The notes beneath the pieces were generated by a model. The model did not search any database. It had not been told where the DNA came from and saw nothing but the letters and a program-made list of their open reading frames with translations. Both the position numbers and the translations under genes were made by a program. A DNA stretch of 64,000 bases from Ophiodon elongatus (lineage: Eukaryota; Chordata; Actinopteri; Perciformes; Hexagrammidae), in NCBI GenBank assembly GCA_016806645.1, contig JACSYO010002160.1:65497-129496 (forward strand), in the 5' to 3' direction. Within the stretch, counting starts at the first letter, position 1. Each line of letters starts with the position of its first letter. Below are positions 34,377 through 46,899 of this stretch, piece by piece.

Positions 34377-37076
34377 ATTTATTTTGTGTTTCTTTCAACA
34401 CATTTACTTTTGTTCCAATTTTACAAAAATAAATCCCGTCAACGCATTAATGTCGTCGGCCAAACCTGTGATCTTGTCAACGTGTCGGGTGAAACCAGAA
34501 GTAACCGATTACACCGCCCACTCAGTAAGACACTCAAACTTTTGTTGCTCTTCTAAACTTGAGAAGAAAGACCCTGTTATCATATGTTTGTTTAGCGGTT
34601 AGCGTCACAATGAGGATTACGTGGGTGGTGACTTTCATATAAATGTTTGTTAAGGTCAGGAATTTAAAATAAAAAGAAATATATATTAATTCCAAATATA
34701 TTTAGCTCATTCTGATATATGCATAAAAGAAAGAAATTCCCGCATTAAAAGGCTGGTTTGTCCCTGTGTGGTTTTTGTTTTATTTGTCCATGTTTTTGAG
34801 ATATTGTCTTTGAAATCTCTGTCTCCAACCAATTACATTTGATTTGGTAAGAGGTGCTCACACCATTTGAAATTTTTGTTTCTAAAATAAAAATATTCAA
34901 GAGACATCAATATGTCCCAGGTACTCCAGATAATATATATAATATATATAAAACACTGAGAAAAGTTTTTACAAAGACTATTTCTTTGGCCTGCTGTGAG
35001 GTAATACAGAAAACATTCGACACAATTTATTTATTTATTTATTTTTTAAATCTCTGAGCACCACAAACCAAACTCGAGAAGATTCAGGACGCCCACCTAG
35101 AACACAAGAAATGTGGTTGGCAGATACCATCTCTAATGAGCACCGAGACGATCTATCTCCTCATCCATCTGCTGGTATTCAGGAAAGCATCTCTCTCAGT
35201 GTCTCACCTCTGACAGCCAGCCAGCTGTTTCGTGATTCGTCAGCTCCGAAGATGTCACACTTGTAGAGACCTTCATCAGACTTTAAAACACAGTGGATGG
35301 TCATGCTTCCTGTCGAGCTGCTGCCGATGAGGACGCCATCTTTATAAAATTCTGCCGTGAGATTGGAGGAGGACGTAATCTTATTTATGCAGTGAAGAGT
35401 CACAGATTGTCCCTCCTGCACAGGGAGGGCAGGACTCTCCAGGATTACAGAGCCTGCTGAATGACAGAAAGGCAGAAAGGTCAGAAAATATTTTTTAGGT
35501 CAAGTAGCTATAAAGCTGCAAATACAGATCACTTAGTAGGAACTTGGCGAATTGTACTTTTTATGTTTTTTTTGTACAGAATAAATGAAGATTGTGAGCT
35601 TCAGGGTTTGGGTATTTTCTTACTTTCAAACAGAACCACGCTAACTATTTCCACCTGCTTCCAGTCTTTGTGCTAAGCTAAGCTAACTTGGCTGCTTGCT
35701 GTAGCTACACATGTATTGTACAGACACAAGAGTGGTATCTACCTTCTCATCTTACTAGGCAAGAAGGCGAACAAGAGTATTTGCGTGGTGATATTTTTGT
35801 GTGGGTAGTTTGGTTGAACCCACCAGCCACAGTGATGTTGACGGCCTCGCTGCACTCTCCGGCTCCAAACTCGCACTCAAGTGTCTAATGTGTGAAGGTC
35901 ACTAATGAAGCAGTGGGACTCATTTCTTTGCCCCCAATCCATGGAACACTCTTCGTTTATGGTCTTGGATGTGTTTCTCTTCACTCTCCATCCAAAGGAG
36001 TTTCCTGACTTCGCACAGCTCTGCGTTACAGACTCGTACAAAAATAACTGGGATCTGTTGGGAATGACTCTCAGAGAGGCTGAAAGAAAAAGAGAGATGA
36101 TGACAAATAGAGATTTTCATTGTAAATGTGTTCACACTGCGAGCAACAGAAGTCCTTTTGAATTGTTGCAGAGGTTAACAGCCTATGTGCTGCCCGACAC
36201 GTTTGACGCATTTTGTTGCTTCTTTGTTTCACAACTGATGTGATATGGTCAGTAAATCTCTGTTTATAAGCCGCTCTCTGCAACTTCTCTGCAAAACAAT
36301 GGTTGGAGAATGGTTGCGTCCATTGTTGGGGTTCATGAGCAGTTGTAATTTTGTTGAGCTTATTTGCCATTAATAATTTAATGCCTAACTACAATAAGAC
36401 CAAAGTCCCAAGTTCAACACCATCCACCTCTTCACAAGTTTGCAGCTGCACAATGTAACATGCAGTAGACGTACTCAAAGCTTTGCTTATCAACCACAAA
36501 TCAGACTAGCTGCTGTGAGTGTGAACTAAATATAACAGCTGAAATATAACGCTGCCTGTCCTTCTTGCAGACGCAAACAATGTTTCATCTGTAGCCTTTT
36601 GAACAATGCTGCTTAAAAAGTGGGAAATAGTTTTGTATTGGCCAGATTGAGGTTTAGATCTCCTTTTTTTTTGAAGGGCTTCTCTATCACTGTATTAACT
36701 TGCATTTGCTTCAACTCAATTCAACACTTAATTGCCATTTCAACATAGTTGATACGAATTTGCTTTAAAATCAATGTAACTGCTAGTATTATTTCTGTGG
36801 TTTTCATGAAAACCTACTAAAAAATACTGGATTAATATGTGCAGGCATTTAGTAGAACTATACAAATTTGGAAACTATATTCTAAACAGTAACATGCTTC
36901 CTCTTATTTTCTGAAATGATGAAAAACATCCAAACTAACTGCTTATTGAATCAGAACATAAAGTAGATTAAATAAAATGTTTCAAATCGGAAAAAACAGA
37001 TGTTTACATTAAAGATCCTAATCACATAATAATCTCAGTACTCACCGACAATAGTGCAGAGTGTTGTGATCTCCAT
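33152..37076 (-). pseudogene. Second Fc-receptor-like gene, decayed
   Basis: Minus strand: leader 37076-37046 (MEITTLCTIV, 31 nt and phase 1 as in the gene at 17.1 kb), Ig domain 1 at about 36080-35832, Ig domain 2 at 35453-35208 (SPALPVQEGQSVTLHC, TAEFYKDGVLIGSSS, LKSDEGLYKC, SWLAVRG), tail exon 34062-33991 (VVSYTDVTI, ITIM tyrosine kept) and last exon 33204-33152 (TFYSTLKAAAT-stop, second ITIM). Two lesions are seen. In domain 1 the usual SDSGVYWCE stretch is lost: after CFISDLHTLDT a TGA appears, and the following ECEFGAGECSEAVNITVAG is in another frame. No transmembrane exon was found between 34063 and 35207. As it stands it could not make a full-length inhibitory receptor, so it is called a pseudogene; an assembly error in domain 1 remains possible. 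Confidence 0.65.
33660..33928. repeat. Dispersed repeat of teleost SINE/LINE-tail type
   Basis: Contains the widespread teleost motif GGGAGAACATGCAAACTAC and TTGGACTGTGGGAGGAAGC, and is absent from the paralogous segment at 2.8-3.2 kb, so it inserted after duplication or the other copy lost it. Family not determined. Confidence 0.65.
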
Positions 37077-37389
37077 GCTTGACTGACTGAGTGGCTGCAT
37101 AATTCCCCTGATCTGACTTCTTGACGCATCGACATTGTTTGAGCAGGATGTGTCGGCCACACACTTTAAAACCACAAGTCTTACTTTTTCTAACAAAATT
37201 GAATCACAACCCCCGAGTGATGGCATTTAGTTGTTTCAGTTGCTGTTGCACCATCCGTTGTTGAATTTTGCAAGGCCATTCGAATTTGCAAGTCACCTAA
37301 ATTTGGCAACAATTAGTTTGCAATGTAGTTGTTCAAACCCAGCTAAGCGGGGTTATTCTATATTTCTTTGTACCAAATAGTCTTTTAAT

Positions 37390-37565
37390 TGACTTCATTG
37401 TCATAGCGCCACCTATGGGCAAAAGGAAATGACTTGTTTTCTACTTTTACGTACTCCGCCGAACCAGTTGACCAGATTGACCTCAAATTTGGTATGGAAA
37501 GCCTTAACACATTGCTGATGCATTATCATGAATATTGTGAGTTTTTGTGAAACTCTGTACCACAA
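37390..37565. repeat. Interspersed repeat fragment
   Basis: About 175 bp resembling 27350-27500 (CATAGCGCCACCTA, TTGACCAGATTGACCTCAAA), lying at the left edge of the third Fc-receptor-like segment. Confidence 0.7.
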
Positions 37566-37572
37566 GTCTTAC

Positions 37573-40440
37573 TTGCTGTGATTTACAAAGTGCAATATTT
37601 CACTCTGGAATGTAGTAGAAGTTTAAAGTACCGTAAAATAGAAATACTCAGAGTAAATATAATTATTTAGCAAATTACTTTCCACCACTTTGTTCACTAC
37701 TGTGATGAGAGACTTTTGGATATTATTTATGATACCCATTGTCCAGCCCAAAAAAAACTGCTTTTATAGTGAAAGCAATATTAAAAACAATATCAACTTA
37801 GACTGATGTGAAGCGCCCATGAAAAACCTCAGGGTATTTTTACAACAGATTTCAAAGTGAAGAAATGACCCATCAATCTGACAGGTCACATGACAGCACA
37901 ACCCTACGCCTTTCTTACGAAGAGAAGAAGAGCTGGTGTAGTTCTGTATTCCTGCCATTTTGTCTGTAGTTCAAAAAGGTTTTCACATGTTTGTCCTGTT
38001 ATTATTTTATTTTTTTACATTTATTATATCAACCATTGCTGGTTATTTTTGGAAAATGGTCTACATTCCTCCGTGAATCGCCACCTTAACGTGGTGGAGG
38101 AGTTTGAGTGGCTCAGTGATCCTGGGAGCTATGTTGTCCGGGGTATCAGACCCTGGTAGGGTCTCCCAAGACAAACAGGTCGTAGGGGAGAGCCCAGACT
38201 AAGAGCGGTTCAAAAAACCCCGATGAACAGCAGCCCACAGACTACAGCCACCTCGCCCGGACCAGGGAAACTGGGGCACCCTCCCGGAGCCAGACCTGGG
38301 AGGGGAGCTCGTAGGCGAGCGTCTGGTGGCCGTCAAACTGAAGAAGGAGGCCTTTCGGGCCTGGTTGGCTCGGGGGTCTCCTGAACCAGCTGAGAGGTAC
38401 CGGCAGGCCAGAAGGGCTGCAGCTGCGGTGGTCGCGGACGCTAAAACTTGGGCATGGGAGGAATTCGGGGAGGCCATGGAGAAGGACTTTCGGTTGGCCT
38501 CAAGGAAGTTCTGGCAAACCATCCAACGGCTCAGGAAGGGAAAGCAGGGCTTACCCCAGGCTGTGCTCAGCACGGGGGGAACTGCTGACCCGGACGGGGG
38601 ACATCGTTGGGCGGTGGAAAGAGCACTTTGAGGAACTCCTAAACCCGGCCAACATGTCCTCTAGAGAGGAGGCAGCGCCTGAAGACTTGGGGGGGGTCGC
38701 ATCCATATCCTTGGCAGAGGCCACTAAGGTAGTCAATGTCGCATCGGGGTCGGGAACAGTGCCCATGGACTGGCAGACCGGGGTGGTGGTTCCCATTTTT
38801 AAAAAGGGGGACCGGAGAGTGTGCTCGAATTATCGGGGTATCACACTACTCATACAGAAAGAGTATGCCAGGGTGCTGGAAAGGAGGCTCCGACCGATTG
38901 TCGAACCTCGGATTCAAGAGGAGCAGTGCGGATTCCGTCCCGGCCGTGGAACAGTGGACCAGCTCTTTACCCTCGCAAGACTACTGGAGGGGTTCTGGGA
39001 GTTTGCCCAACCAGTCTACATGTGTTTTGTGGACTTGGAGAAGGCTTTCGACCGGGTCCCTCGGGGGTTTTTGTGGGGGGTGCTGCGGGAGTATGGGGTG
39101 CCCGTTAGAACGGGCCATCCGGTCTCTGTACGACTGCGGTAGGAGCTGTGTTCGTATTCTCGGCAATAAGTCAGACGCGTTCCCGGTGGGTGTTGGCCTC
39201 CGCCAGGGCTGCACTTTATTACCGGTCCTGTTCGTGACTTTCATGGACAGGATATCTAGGCGCAGCCGGGGGGAGGAGAACGTCGGGTTCGGGGGTTTCG
39301 GGATCACCTCCCTGCTGTTCGCAGATGATGTGGTCCTGTTGGCCTCTTCGGACCATGACCTCCAGCATTCACTGGGGCGATTTGCAGCCGAGTGTGAAGC
39401 GGCGGGGATGAGAGTAAGCGCCTCCAAATCTGAGGCCATGGTGCTCTGCCGGAAACCAGTGGATTGCTCCCTCCGGGTCGGGACGCAGTGCCTACCGCAA
39501 GCGAAGGAGTTCAAGTATCTTGGGGTCTTGTTCACGAGTGAGGGTAAGATGGAGCGGGAGATCGACCGACGGATCGGTGCGGCTGCAACAGTAAAACAGG
39601 CGCTGCACCAGACCGTCTTGGTGAAGAGGGAGCTGAGCCGGAAGGCAAAGCTCTCAATTTACTGGGCGGTTTACGTTCCGACCCTCACCTATGGTCACGA
39701 ACTCTGGGTCGTGACCGAAAGAACGAGGTCTCGGATACAAGCGGCCGAAATGAGTTTTCTCCGTAGGGTGGCCGGGCTCAGCCTTAGAGATAGGGTAAGG
39801 AGCTCGGACATCAGGAGGGAACTTGGAGTTGAGGCGCTACTCCTTCGTATCGAAAGGAGTCAGCTGAGGTGGTTCGGGCATCTGATCAGGAGGCCTCCTG
39901 GACGCCTCCCGTTAGAGGTTTTCCAGGTACGCCCAACTGGTAGGAGGCCCCGGGGAAGACCCAGGACACGCTGGAGGGATTATATCTCCCAGCTGGCCTG
40001 GGAACACCTCGGGATCCCCAGAACGAGCTGGAACGTGTTGCGGGTGAGAGGGAAGCCTGGGTCGGCCTGCTAGGTCTGCTGCCACCGCGACCCGACCCCG
40101 GATAAGCGGATGAAAATGGATGGATGGATGGATGGAATGGTCTACAATGTGTTTGTATTTGCGTGTGTTACCTCCGTCCTTCTTTGGTTGCACTTCCTGT
40201 GTGATGGTGACATCCGTGTACGACACAACAGGGTCGATTTTACCTGCAACACTTCTCACTGTTACACATTTAGGTTCACATGTTTGAGGCAAATTACAAT
40301 AAATCACCGATTAGAAATACTGTAAAAACATTTCTCTAAATCAGAGGATCTTTTATGTATTTATTTTTATATATAAGAAGTTGTTAATGTCTATGATCTT
40401 AGACATGATAAACTGAAGACAACAGAAACTGACAACATGA
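37573..40440 (-). pseudogene. Third Fc-receptor-like tail segment, split by a LINE
   Basis: 37573-38054 and 40147-40440 are homologous to the intron and tail-exon region of the other two segments. The exon 40243-40172 (acceptor TTGCAG, donor GTAACA) reads KIDPVVSYTDVTITQEVQP with an intact ITIM tyrosine. The last coding exon is missing because homology stops at 37573. The LINE at 38066-40135 lies in the intron. At about 40440 the segment passes straight into a mucin-like tail on the opposite strand. Confidence 0.7.
38066..40135 (+). mobile_element. Non-LTR retrotransposon copy 2, internally deleted, with target duplication
   Basis: Same LINE family as 17.8-21.2 kb, now on the plus strand and 2.07 kb long. 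The 5' end matches the other copy, then a deletion at about 38330 removes the endonuclease domain. Reverse transcriptase motifs follow (CGFRPGRGTVDQ, FVDLEKAFDRVPR, TSLLFADDVVLLASS) to a stop near 40073 and a (GGAT)n tail. It is flanked by the 11-bp direct repeat AATGGTCTACA (38055-38065 and 40136-40146). Uninterrupted counterparts of the site exist at about 33950-33970 and, reversed, near 2805-2825 (AGTGGTCTACA), which supports a genuine insertion. The missing endonuclease means it is dead now. Confidence 0.9.
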
Positions 40441-40930
40441 CCACATCTTTTCCTCTTATTACCACTTTGGGTCCTCTCACTACCACATCTGCTCCTCTTA
40501 CTACAACAGCTGGCCTTACCAGTATCACATCTGTTTGGTCTGTTTTGATAACTAAAGTTTGTTGATGAGGTTAAATAAATTTGCAACACAAATAAATGGT
40601 CATTTAAAATGAACTTTACGAAATTCAATGAGATTTGAACAACCGAATAAATTAATATGATAAAAGAGGTTTTATTTTATATATAATCGTAGTGGCGTAA
40701 GAGATGGAAATAATTACATTCACAATACACATCTAAAAACAGCTTAAAATGAAAAGCAATGGAAAAAGATACATTTGTAGTTGAAAAGTCACTGTTTTAA
40801 AAGCTGAACGCTGGTGGATCGAACCCTTCACCTAAAAACTGAAGCACAAGTAAATAGATAAATGCAGTGTCATGCTTCATTCACCAGGTTGCTTTTCATT
40901 TGTTATTTAACAAATAAAAGCTCCCTATTT
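40441..40930 (+). pseudogene. Mucin-like tail fragment, copy 3
   Basis: Plus-strand reading FPLITTLGPLTTTSAPLTTT, then AGLTSITSVWSVLITKVC-stop near 40564. It matches the tails of chimeras A and B but has about 20 more mucin residues upstream and no V-set part. The 3' flank (TTAAATAAA, then about 350 bp) is shared with chimera A. It shows that the mucin tail existed as a separate unit before joining the V-set piece. Confidence 0.65.
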
Positions 40931-41370
40931 AGTTAAAGGTATACAACAGCTTTAAAAATATACAAACATGTTATTTTCCTGCCCATTGACAGGCTGAATA
41001 AGTATTAACACTTTTAAAATCTCCCAAGCAACCAACCAAATAAAAGAAACCCTGAATTCTGTACAATATAGAGTTTGGGCTGTACAAAATAAATTTAAAT
41101 TTAAAATAAATTGAAATAAGTGTGAAATGTGCACAGGATTTCGTAAATAAAAGGTTTTGCACTCAAGACAAAATGATAAGACTTTATATTTAGATAATAA
41201 AATGCTTTGTCTTGTTCAACTAAATCAATCTAAGTAAAAGCTAAAACCACAAAAGGTTTGGAGACCACAAACCTCCATACATTTAAGTGTCTCGAGACTT
41301 TGGTTCACAGGATGTGTTGCATTTTTCAGATCTGCAGATTGAGCAGCAACTGTACGAGTGGCAAATGCTC

Positions 41371-41484
41371 ATGGGTACCGAACATTTTGTAAACATCGGT
41401 AAGCAAAGGCTCGCGGGTACCGAACATTTTGTAAACATCGGTAAGCAAAGGCTCGCGGGTACCGAACATTTTGTAAACATCGGT
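41371..41484. repeat. 42-bp tandem repeat, about 2.7 units
   Basis: Units start at GGGTACCGAACATTTTGTAA (41373, 41415, 41457). 42 bp is 14 codons, so the array is open in several frames. It lies in the 3' flank of the butyrophilin-like gene. Confidence 0.9.
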
Positions 41485-41555
41485 ACACAATCATTTGTTT
41501 TAAAGCCACCCAAACTGACCACACATTTCTACTCCGTTCTCATTTACAGCAGCGT

Positions 41556-44500
41556 CTACGAAACATCTCCGGAAAAATCTGACAGAACACTGTAGCGGTT
41601 ACTTGACGGGGCTGAGATGGTGCTTCTCCGTTGGCCCTTGCCATTGTTTGAATGAGACAGAGAGTAAGAAAAGCTCTTCGCACGGCCAACATGTGTTTCC
41701 CATGAAGGGAAGGCTGGAGAAGCAGCGGGCGCCACAGCACTGCTGTTTATCCAAAGATCATGACTGCTGTTGTTGTGGTTGCTTATTTGAATCTGGGGAC
41801 CGGGCTCTGAGATGTTGGGTTTTGAGTCTTTGTTCTGGGAGAAGTTGACAGATTTTGTACGTTTGCTGATGGTTGAGGCTGCTGGTTTTGGATTGATGTC
41901 CTGGGGAGACTGTTCTGGAGGGAGGTCATTGGGTTTTGAGACACCTTGTGAAGATTTAGAGGGATTAGTGCAAATCGTAGGCTGCTGCCACTCAACAGGA
42001 CTCTGCTTAGATCTGAGGTCATTAAGTTCGTCAGCTTGTCTGCGGATGGTCTCATCTTTGTCACGAAGGTTCGACTCCAGTTCTTCAACTTTTGTCCGAT
42101 GCTCAGTTTGGATGCGGTCAGCCTGGTGTATCAGCCTTTCATCTTCTGCATTGTTGCTTGTTGAACTTCGGCGTAATGATTGCGTAGAAGGCAATTTAGG
42201 TCCCCCTTCTGTGTGAGAACAAAAACAAGTTATTTTAGCACTTCATTATTGACATTTCAGTTACTAGAAATTCTCGAACTGAATAACATAATGTTTCCTG
42301 ATATAATGCAATCTCCCGTTGCTGCGGTTACACTTGATGCTTCCTGTGTTTGGTTGTCATAAAAAGCTCTCTCCACTTGTATTTGCTTTACAATCATGCT
42401 CATGAATCTTCAAACAGACAAAGCTTCAACAAGTATCTTTAGGTTGATAAATGAAAATATCTTCGGTCACACTTTGTGTTTGTGGTTCAAGTGTTTTGGA
42501 TTAGTTTTATCTGATGATTCCCTCACTTTGAATCCTGACTTTGGTACAAATATACTGCTCTTTTTCCTCAAACATAAACTAATTCCATCAATATAATCTC
42601 AAAAGATGCAATGATCACGGATATTATACACATATCTGTTTCCTTGTGGTATTTGGCTGAAGAAGCTGGTGGTAAATTTCAGGATTTACCAGCTGCAAAC
42701 AAAACAAATGTCCATCTCCTTTTAACAAAAAAAAGTGTTACTGACTCACCAGAGTTGCAACATTTCCACCATAGGAATGCAATTATTGCACTTAGAATTA
42801 TGGCAACTACAACAGCAATGCTGATGTATAGAATGGAGGATCTCATGCAGTCATCTGAAATAATAATAAAGATTACAGAGACATAAGTATATTATACGAA
42901 GTTTCAGAAATATTTAATACTCCACAAAGAGACATTTGTAGTCAATGCATGCTTTTTCAGTGCAACTCATTTTACCAAAATAAGAATTAAACACCAACAA
43001 CAGTCACACTAAATGTCCAAGTCATTGGATTCTCCTCAATAAAATCCTCGGAAAATAAAAAACCTAATTCTGTGGAGAGAAAAAAAGGGCGAATCCGACA
43101 CTCAAACATATATAATATCAAATACAAAGATTTGATACAATTATCTTGGCCAGAAAAACCTCAGTATGATTGATTACCTTAGTATCCTACAACTAAGATA
43201 TATGTCAACAGTGTTAGAACATTCAATAATACATCAAAATATCTTCATTATATTTCTTTTAATTTATTTAAATTTTAAGAAGTAAAACGTATACAATTAC
43301 AATATTAAAGGGTTAATTTTGGTGCCTTGGAGAGATTACATTGCAGCCGTCTGCAGCGTTCTCCCTCAATACTGAACCAATTTCAAAATGTTTTGTCCCT
43401 ATAAAAGACACTTGGACACAAAAACATGGGAAAATAGGGTCCAGGTTGAAAAATATAGAAGTTGCCCGATAATGTTCTTTTCCTGTCATATCTGACAAGA
43501 CGTGACTTTCTGGAAACACTGAGCCAAAATTGGAGCATAACGATTGTATTGTTGTATTTAAAATTGTATTTAATCCACATACAGAATATAGCGTATTGAT
43601 AATTGCCCCATTTTTATAGCGAAACTGTGTGCGGCTGACAAAAAGGCAAAGGAAGGTTAAAAGCATGAATGTGAAATGAGGTTTTAGTTACAGGTGGAGT
43701 GATAAAGCTCCAGCGTACCTGGTATGCTAAGCTCCGTGACCCTCGTCTGGTTTAACTTAAGCTCTTCAACTTTGCAGGTGACCCTGTAATGAAAAGACAG
43801 GAGTTTGTTTTTTAATACAGGAGACTTCCTCAAACGTATAAATGTTAATATAGTAAATATAAATGTATTATTTCTATCTTTAAGTTTTCCACATCATTCG
43901 CGTTCTATTAAAGTTGGATTGGTGCGCTTCCAATTACGTCACTACGTTAACGTGAAGGTTAAATAAAGCAAAAATGACAACTAAAGATGTATTACGCGTT
44001 AAATAACATTAATTCAAACTGAACCTGTTGCCGGTCTGCACAGTCGATCTCCTCGTGACGTTGAAACATCCGCCTCTGGAAACTTGATTGCTCTTCGGTT
44101 CCTCGGCGGCGACGACGTTTCCCAGAGCGTCAAGAAATGTAACCTCGGGCATCGGGAACCAGCAGCTCGCTTCACACTGCACAGTCCCTCCGCCTGCAAC
44201 CACGGAGAGCTTAGGCTCAGAAACTGCACCTAAACAACAACAAAAAACAAGATTTATACAAGGTGTACTTTGAACATTCCAGTCTTATTTATTACCAATA
44301 GCATCCTGTCTTTGTAAGATATAAAAACCCTCATGGTTGTAAACTGTGTGGGCGAAATAGGTTCAGATAAGTCTGAGGGAAGAGCCCCGGGGCTCAAAAC
44401 GATTACGCAATAATAACTCGCTCATTTACTTTCTCGGCTAAAAGCGAGAGGAGGTGGATACAATGGTGGAATGAAACCAAGTACGATGCTTAAGTATAAT

Positions 44501-46340
44501 TCTGAAGCACTTGCACTTAACTTGAGTCCTTCCATTCTATGCTGCTATCCTTCTACACCACATCTCAGGGGAAATTATTGCACTTTTTACCCCACAAAAT
44601 GTATTTTAAAGCTTTAGTTACTTTGCAAGACATAGATTATTGATAGAAAATATATTTAAAAGCCATTATGAGACATTATTATGGATTAAGCCACTCTGCA
44701 TATCAATTCCAATTGTAATAAACATCCAAGTTAAAGTTTTTTGGACATACCCACAATGAGCATTATGGTACTGGTGTCCTGGGACGCCATCGAGATCCTC
44801 TTGCATTCGTATTTTCCTGCATCAGATATCCGCACGTCGGAAAGCCTCAGCGACAGGTTTCCGTCTTTCAGTTCCTCCATGAAGAGGTTGGTCCGGAAAT
44901 GGAAGACCGGATTCTTCTCCTCGAAGGTCTCACAGCCATACCGGTACAGAAAGGTGATGCTCGGCTTCAGGCCTTCCTTGGACCACTCTACTGATGGGAC
45001 GTCTTCGTCAGCAGTCATCTGGACTTGGCAGGGAAGGATGACGGTTTCGCCAACAAAAGCCAGGATCTCCTCTGATCCGTCCCCGGAGGCTTCTCCTAGC
45101 AATTAAAAACAATCTCATTGTCAACAAATCCTTTGGAAAAGACTAAAAACCTTCAGGTAATGTGAGTGTGTCCAAAGCCTGATATAGCTTCTTGCTATAA
45201 GCTAAAGAGCTAAATGGTTGTCCAAAAAGTCTTAAAAACACATCAATGACGCAAACTGTTTCCCTCTGTGACGTCTCTCTTCATTGCCATACGCACACAC
45301 ACACACACAACTAAAAAAGAAGGAAGAAAGGAGGAAACACCCCATATATAACCATTACAGTCACTTCCCTTTTTCTTACCCCAATTACGTCTGCCACAAA
45401 TACTCACATGTGTGTATATATATATATATATTGTCCTCTTGTTTTAATTGTGTAGTTTGCTTTTGATTTTTAATGCATATTTTGAATACCAATCAAATTT
45501 GATCACAAAAATACATCTCTTTAAAGCTTGTTTTCTCAAAATGAGTTTTTTCTCGGACTCTGAGAGATCTCCACTTTAGTAGCTCTTAGGTACACCAGAC
45601 TTTCCAGTGTCATTCCTATCTGTATTCTGGAGGTTTTCAAAGAGCGGTTTGTTTACATTTAATTCAGAGCCTGATTTATACAATATTTTAAATATGTTTT
45701 TATACAGTTGTTGACATTTTTTGATTCATGTCATACAAATAGATATCCCAAATCCCCTCTGTTGACCCCAATGTGTTGACAAGATGAAACAAGAATTTTA
45801 AAAACGTGGCTTTATTCAATCTTCAGGGTTAAGTTCTGGAAATGTGCAAATCAGCGCATATTTAATGAGGATATTGCGTCATATGCATATTTAAACATAA
45901 AACATAACATCTCAGAACACTTGTAATAGAAAAAACAGTCTCAGTAGTAATCAACATGGGATGTTTCATGGGGATATCTATAATTTATTTTCTCTCTACC
46001 TCTCTCTTCTCTCTCTCTCTCTCTCACACACTCTCTCTCTCTCTCACACACACACTCTCTCTCTCTCACACACACACACTGTATCTCGCTCTCGCGCTCT
46101 CTCTCTCTCTCACACTCACCCTCACCCTCATGACTTACTTCCCTTTTTCTTACAACAATTCGTGTTAGAAGAACCCATTTGAAACGAGGTTATTCAGCTC
46201 CACTAAACTTTCATAACTTGTATAACTAATGCACTCACTTCTAAAGAACAACCCAGAGTAAAGCAATCCTAAACAAGACACACACCTTTCATGTTGACGC
46301 AGAGCAGGGCGGTGGCCACCAGGAAGAGACGAGCAGGCAT
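41556..46340 (-). CDS. Butyrophilin-like receptor: V-set, C-type Ig, TM, coiled-coil tail
   Basis: Exons on the minus strand: leader 46340-46286 (MPARLFLVATALLCVNMK), V-set 45095-44751, C-type Ig 44229-44025 continued in 43783-43719, transmembrane 42854-42750, and a long cytoplasmic exon 42208-41556. Junctions stay in frame throughout; the two C-domain exons join inside an Arg codon. V domain: ETVILPCQV, VEWSKEGL, SDAGKYEC. C domain: GGTVQCEASCWFPMPEVTFL, then VTCKVEEL, the pattern seen in butyrophilin/CD276-like proteins. The TM runs from CMRSSILYISIAVVVAIIL to WWKCC. The tail has a heptad-like stretch (KVEELESNLRDKDETIRRQA) and then a Ser/Asn/Pro-rich region; there is no B30.2/SPRY domain. 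About 475 residues. A role in regulating lymphocytes is a family inference only. Confidence 0.85.
45999..46125. repeat. (CT)n/(CA)n microsatellite
   Basis: Alternating CTCTCT and CACACA blocks in the first intron of the butyrophilin-like gene. A (TA)n tract lies at about 45417-45430 in the same intron. Confidence 0.95.
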
Positions 46341-46689
46341 GACGGAAAGAAACGCAACACCAATACAAACAAAACTCTTCAAGAAGTGGATTAAAAAGAA
46401 ACATGCAGCTTGTGAAACTGAGTTAAAGGTCCGTGTCCACGGAGCGAGTCAGCAGGGTCAGCAGTTGTATGGGGGAGGTGTCGGTCGGTATGCTTTCGAT
46501 CTCTCATTGGTGCGTTGGGGAGGGAGGGGGGGGGGGTGAGGGGGAGGGGGGGCATTCCATGTCAGTCAGTGAGCAGGTTGTGACATAAAGTTATCTGTAC
46601 TTCCGCTGTAAGGATAACATTAATAATACACAATAGCTGGCATAACCAGAAGTTTGTTTTATATATGACTGTGTGTTCCATGTTTTTAG

Positions 46690-46764
46690 TGTATAGCTCT
46701 TTTATGATGATTTTAATGTTTGTAAAGTGTCTTTGAGAATTCCGAAAAGCGCTATATAAATACA

Positions 46765-46838
<74 letters not shown>
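46690..46838 (+). repeat. L2-type retroposon tail with (TTA)n
   Basis: The sequence GAAAAGCGCTATATAAATAC followed by a long (ATT)n run is the usual 3' end of L2-like LINEs and their SINEs in fish. The poly-Asn reading of this tract is an artefact. Confidence 0.75.
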
Positions 46839-46839
<1 letters not shown>

Positions 46840-46899
46840 CACATTCATTTAAAATAAAGTGTTTATTCTTTATCAACATTACAAAGAAATTGGGAGTAT

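Noticed and set aside
35905..36243. 112-codon plus-strand frame
   Set aside because: Antisense of the Fc-receptor-like domain 1 exon, which has clear Ig motifs on the minus strand.
46562..46879. Poly-Asn open frame
   Set aside because: Translation of an (ATT)n microsatellite in a retroposon tail.
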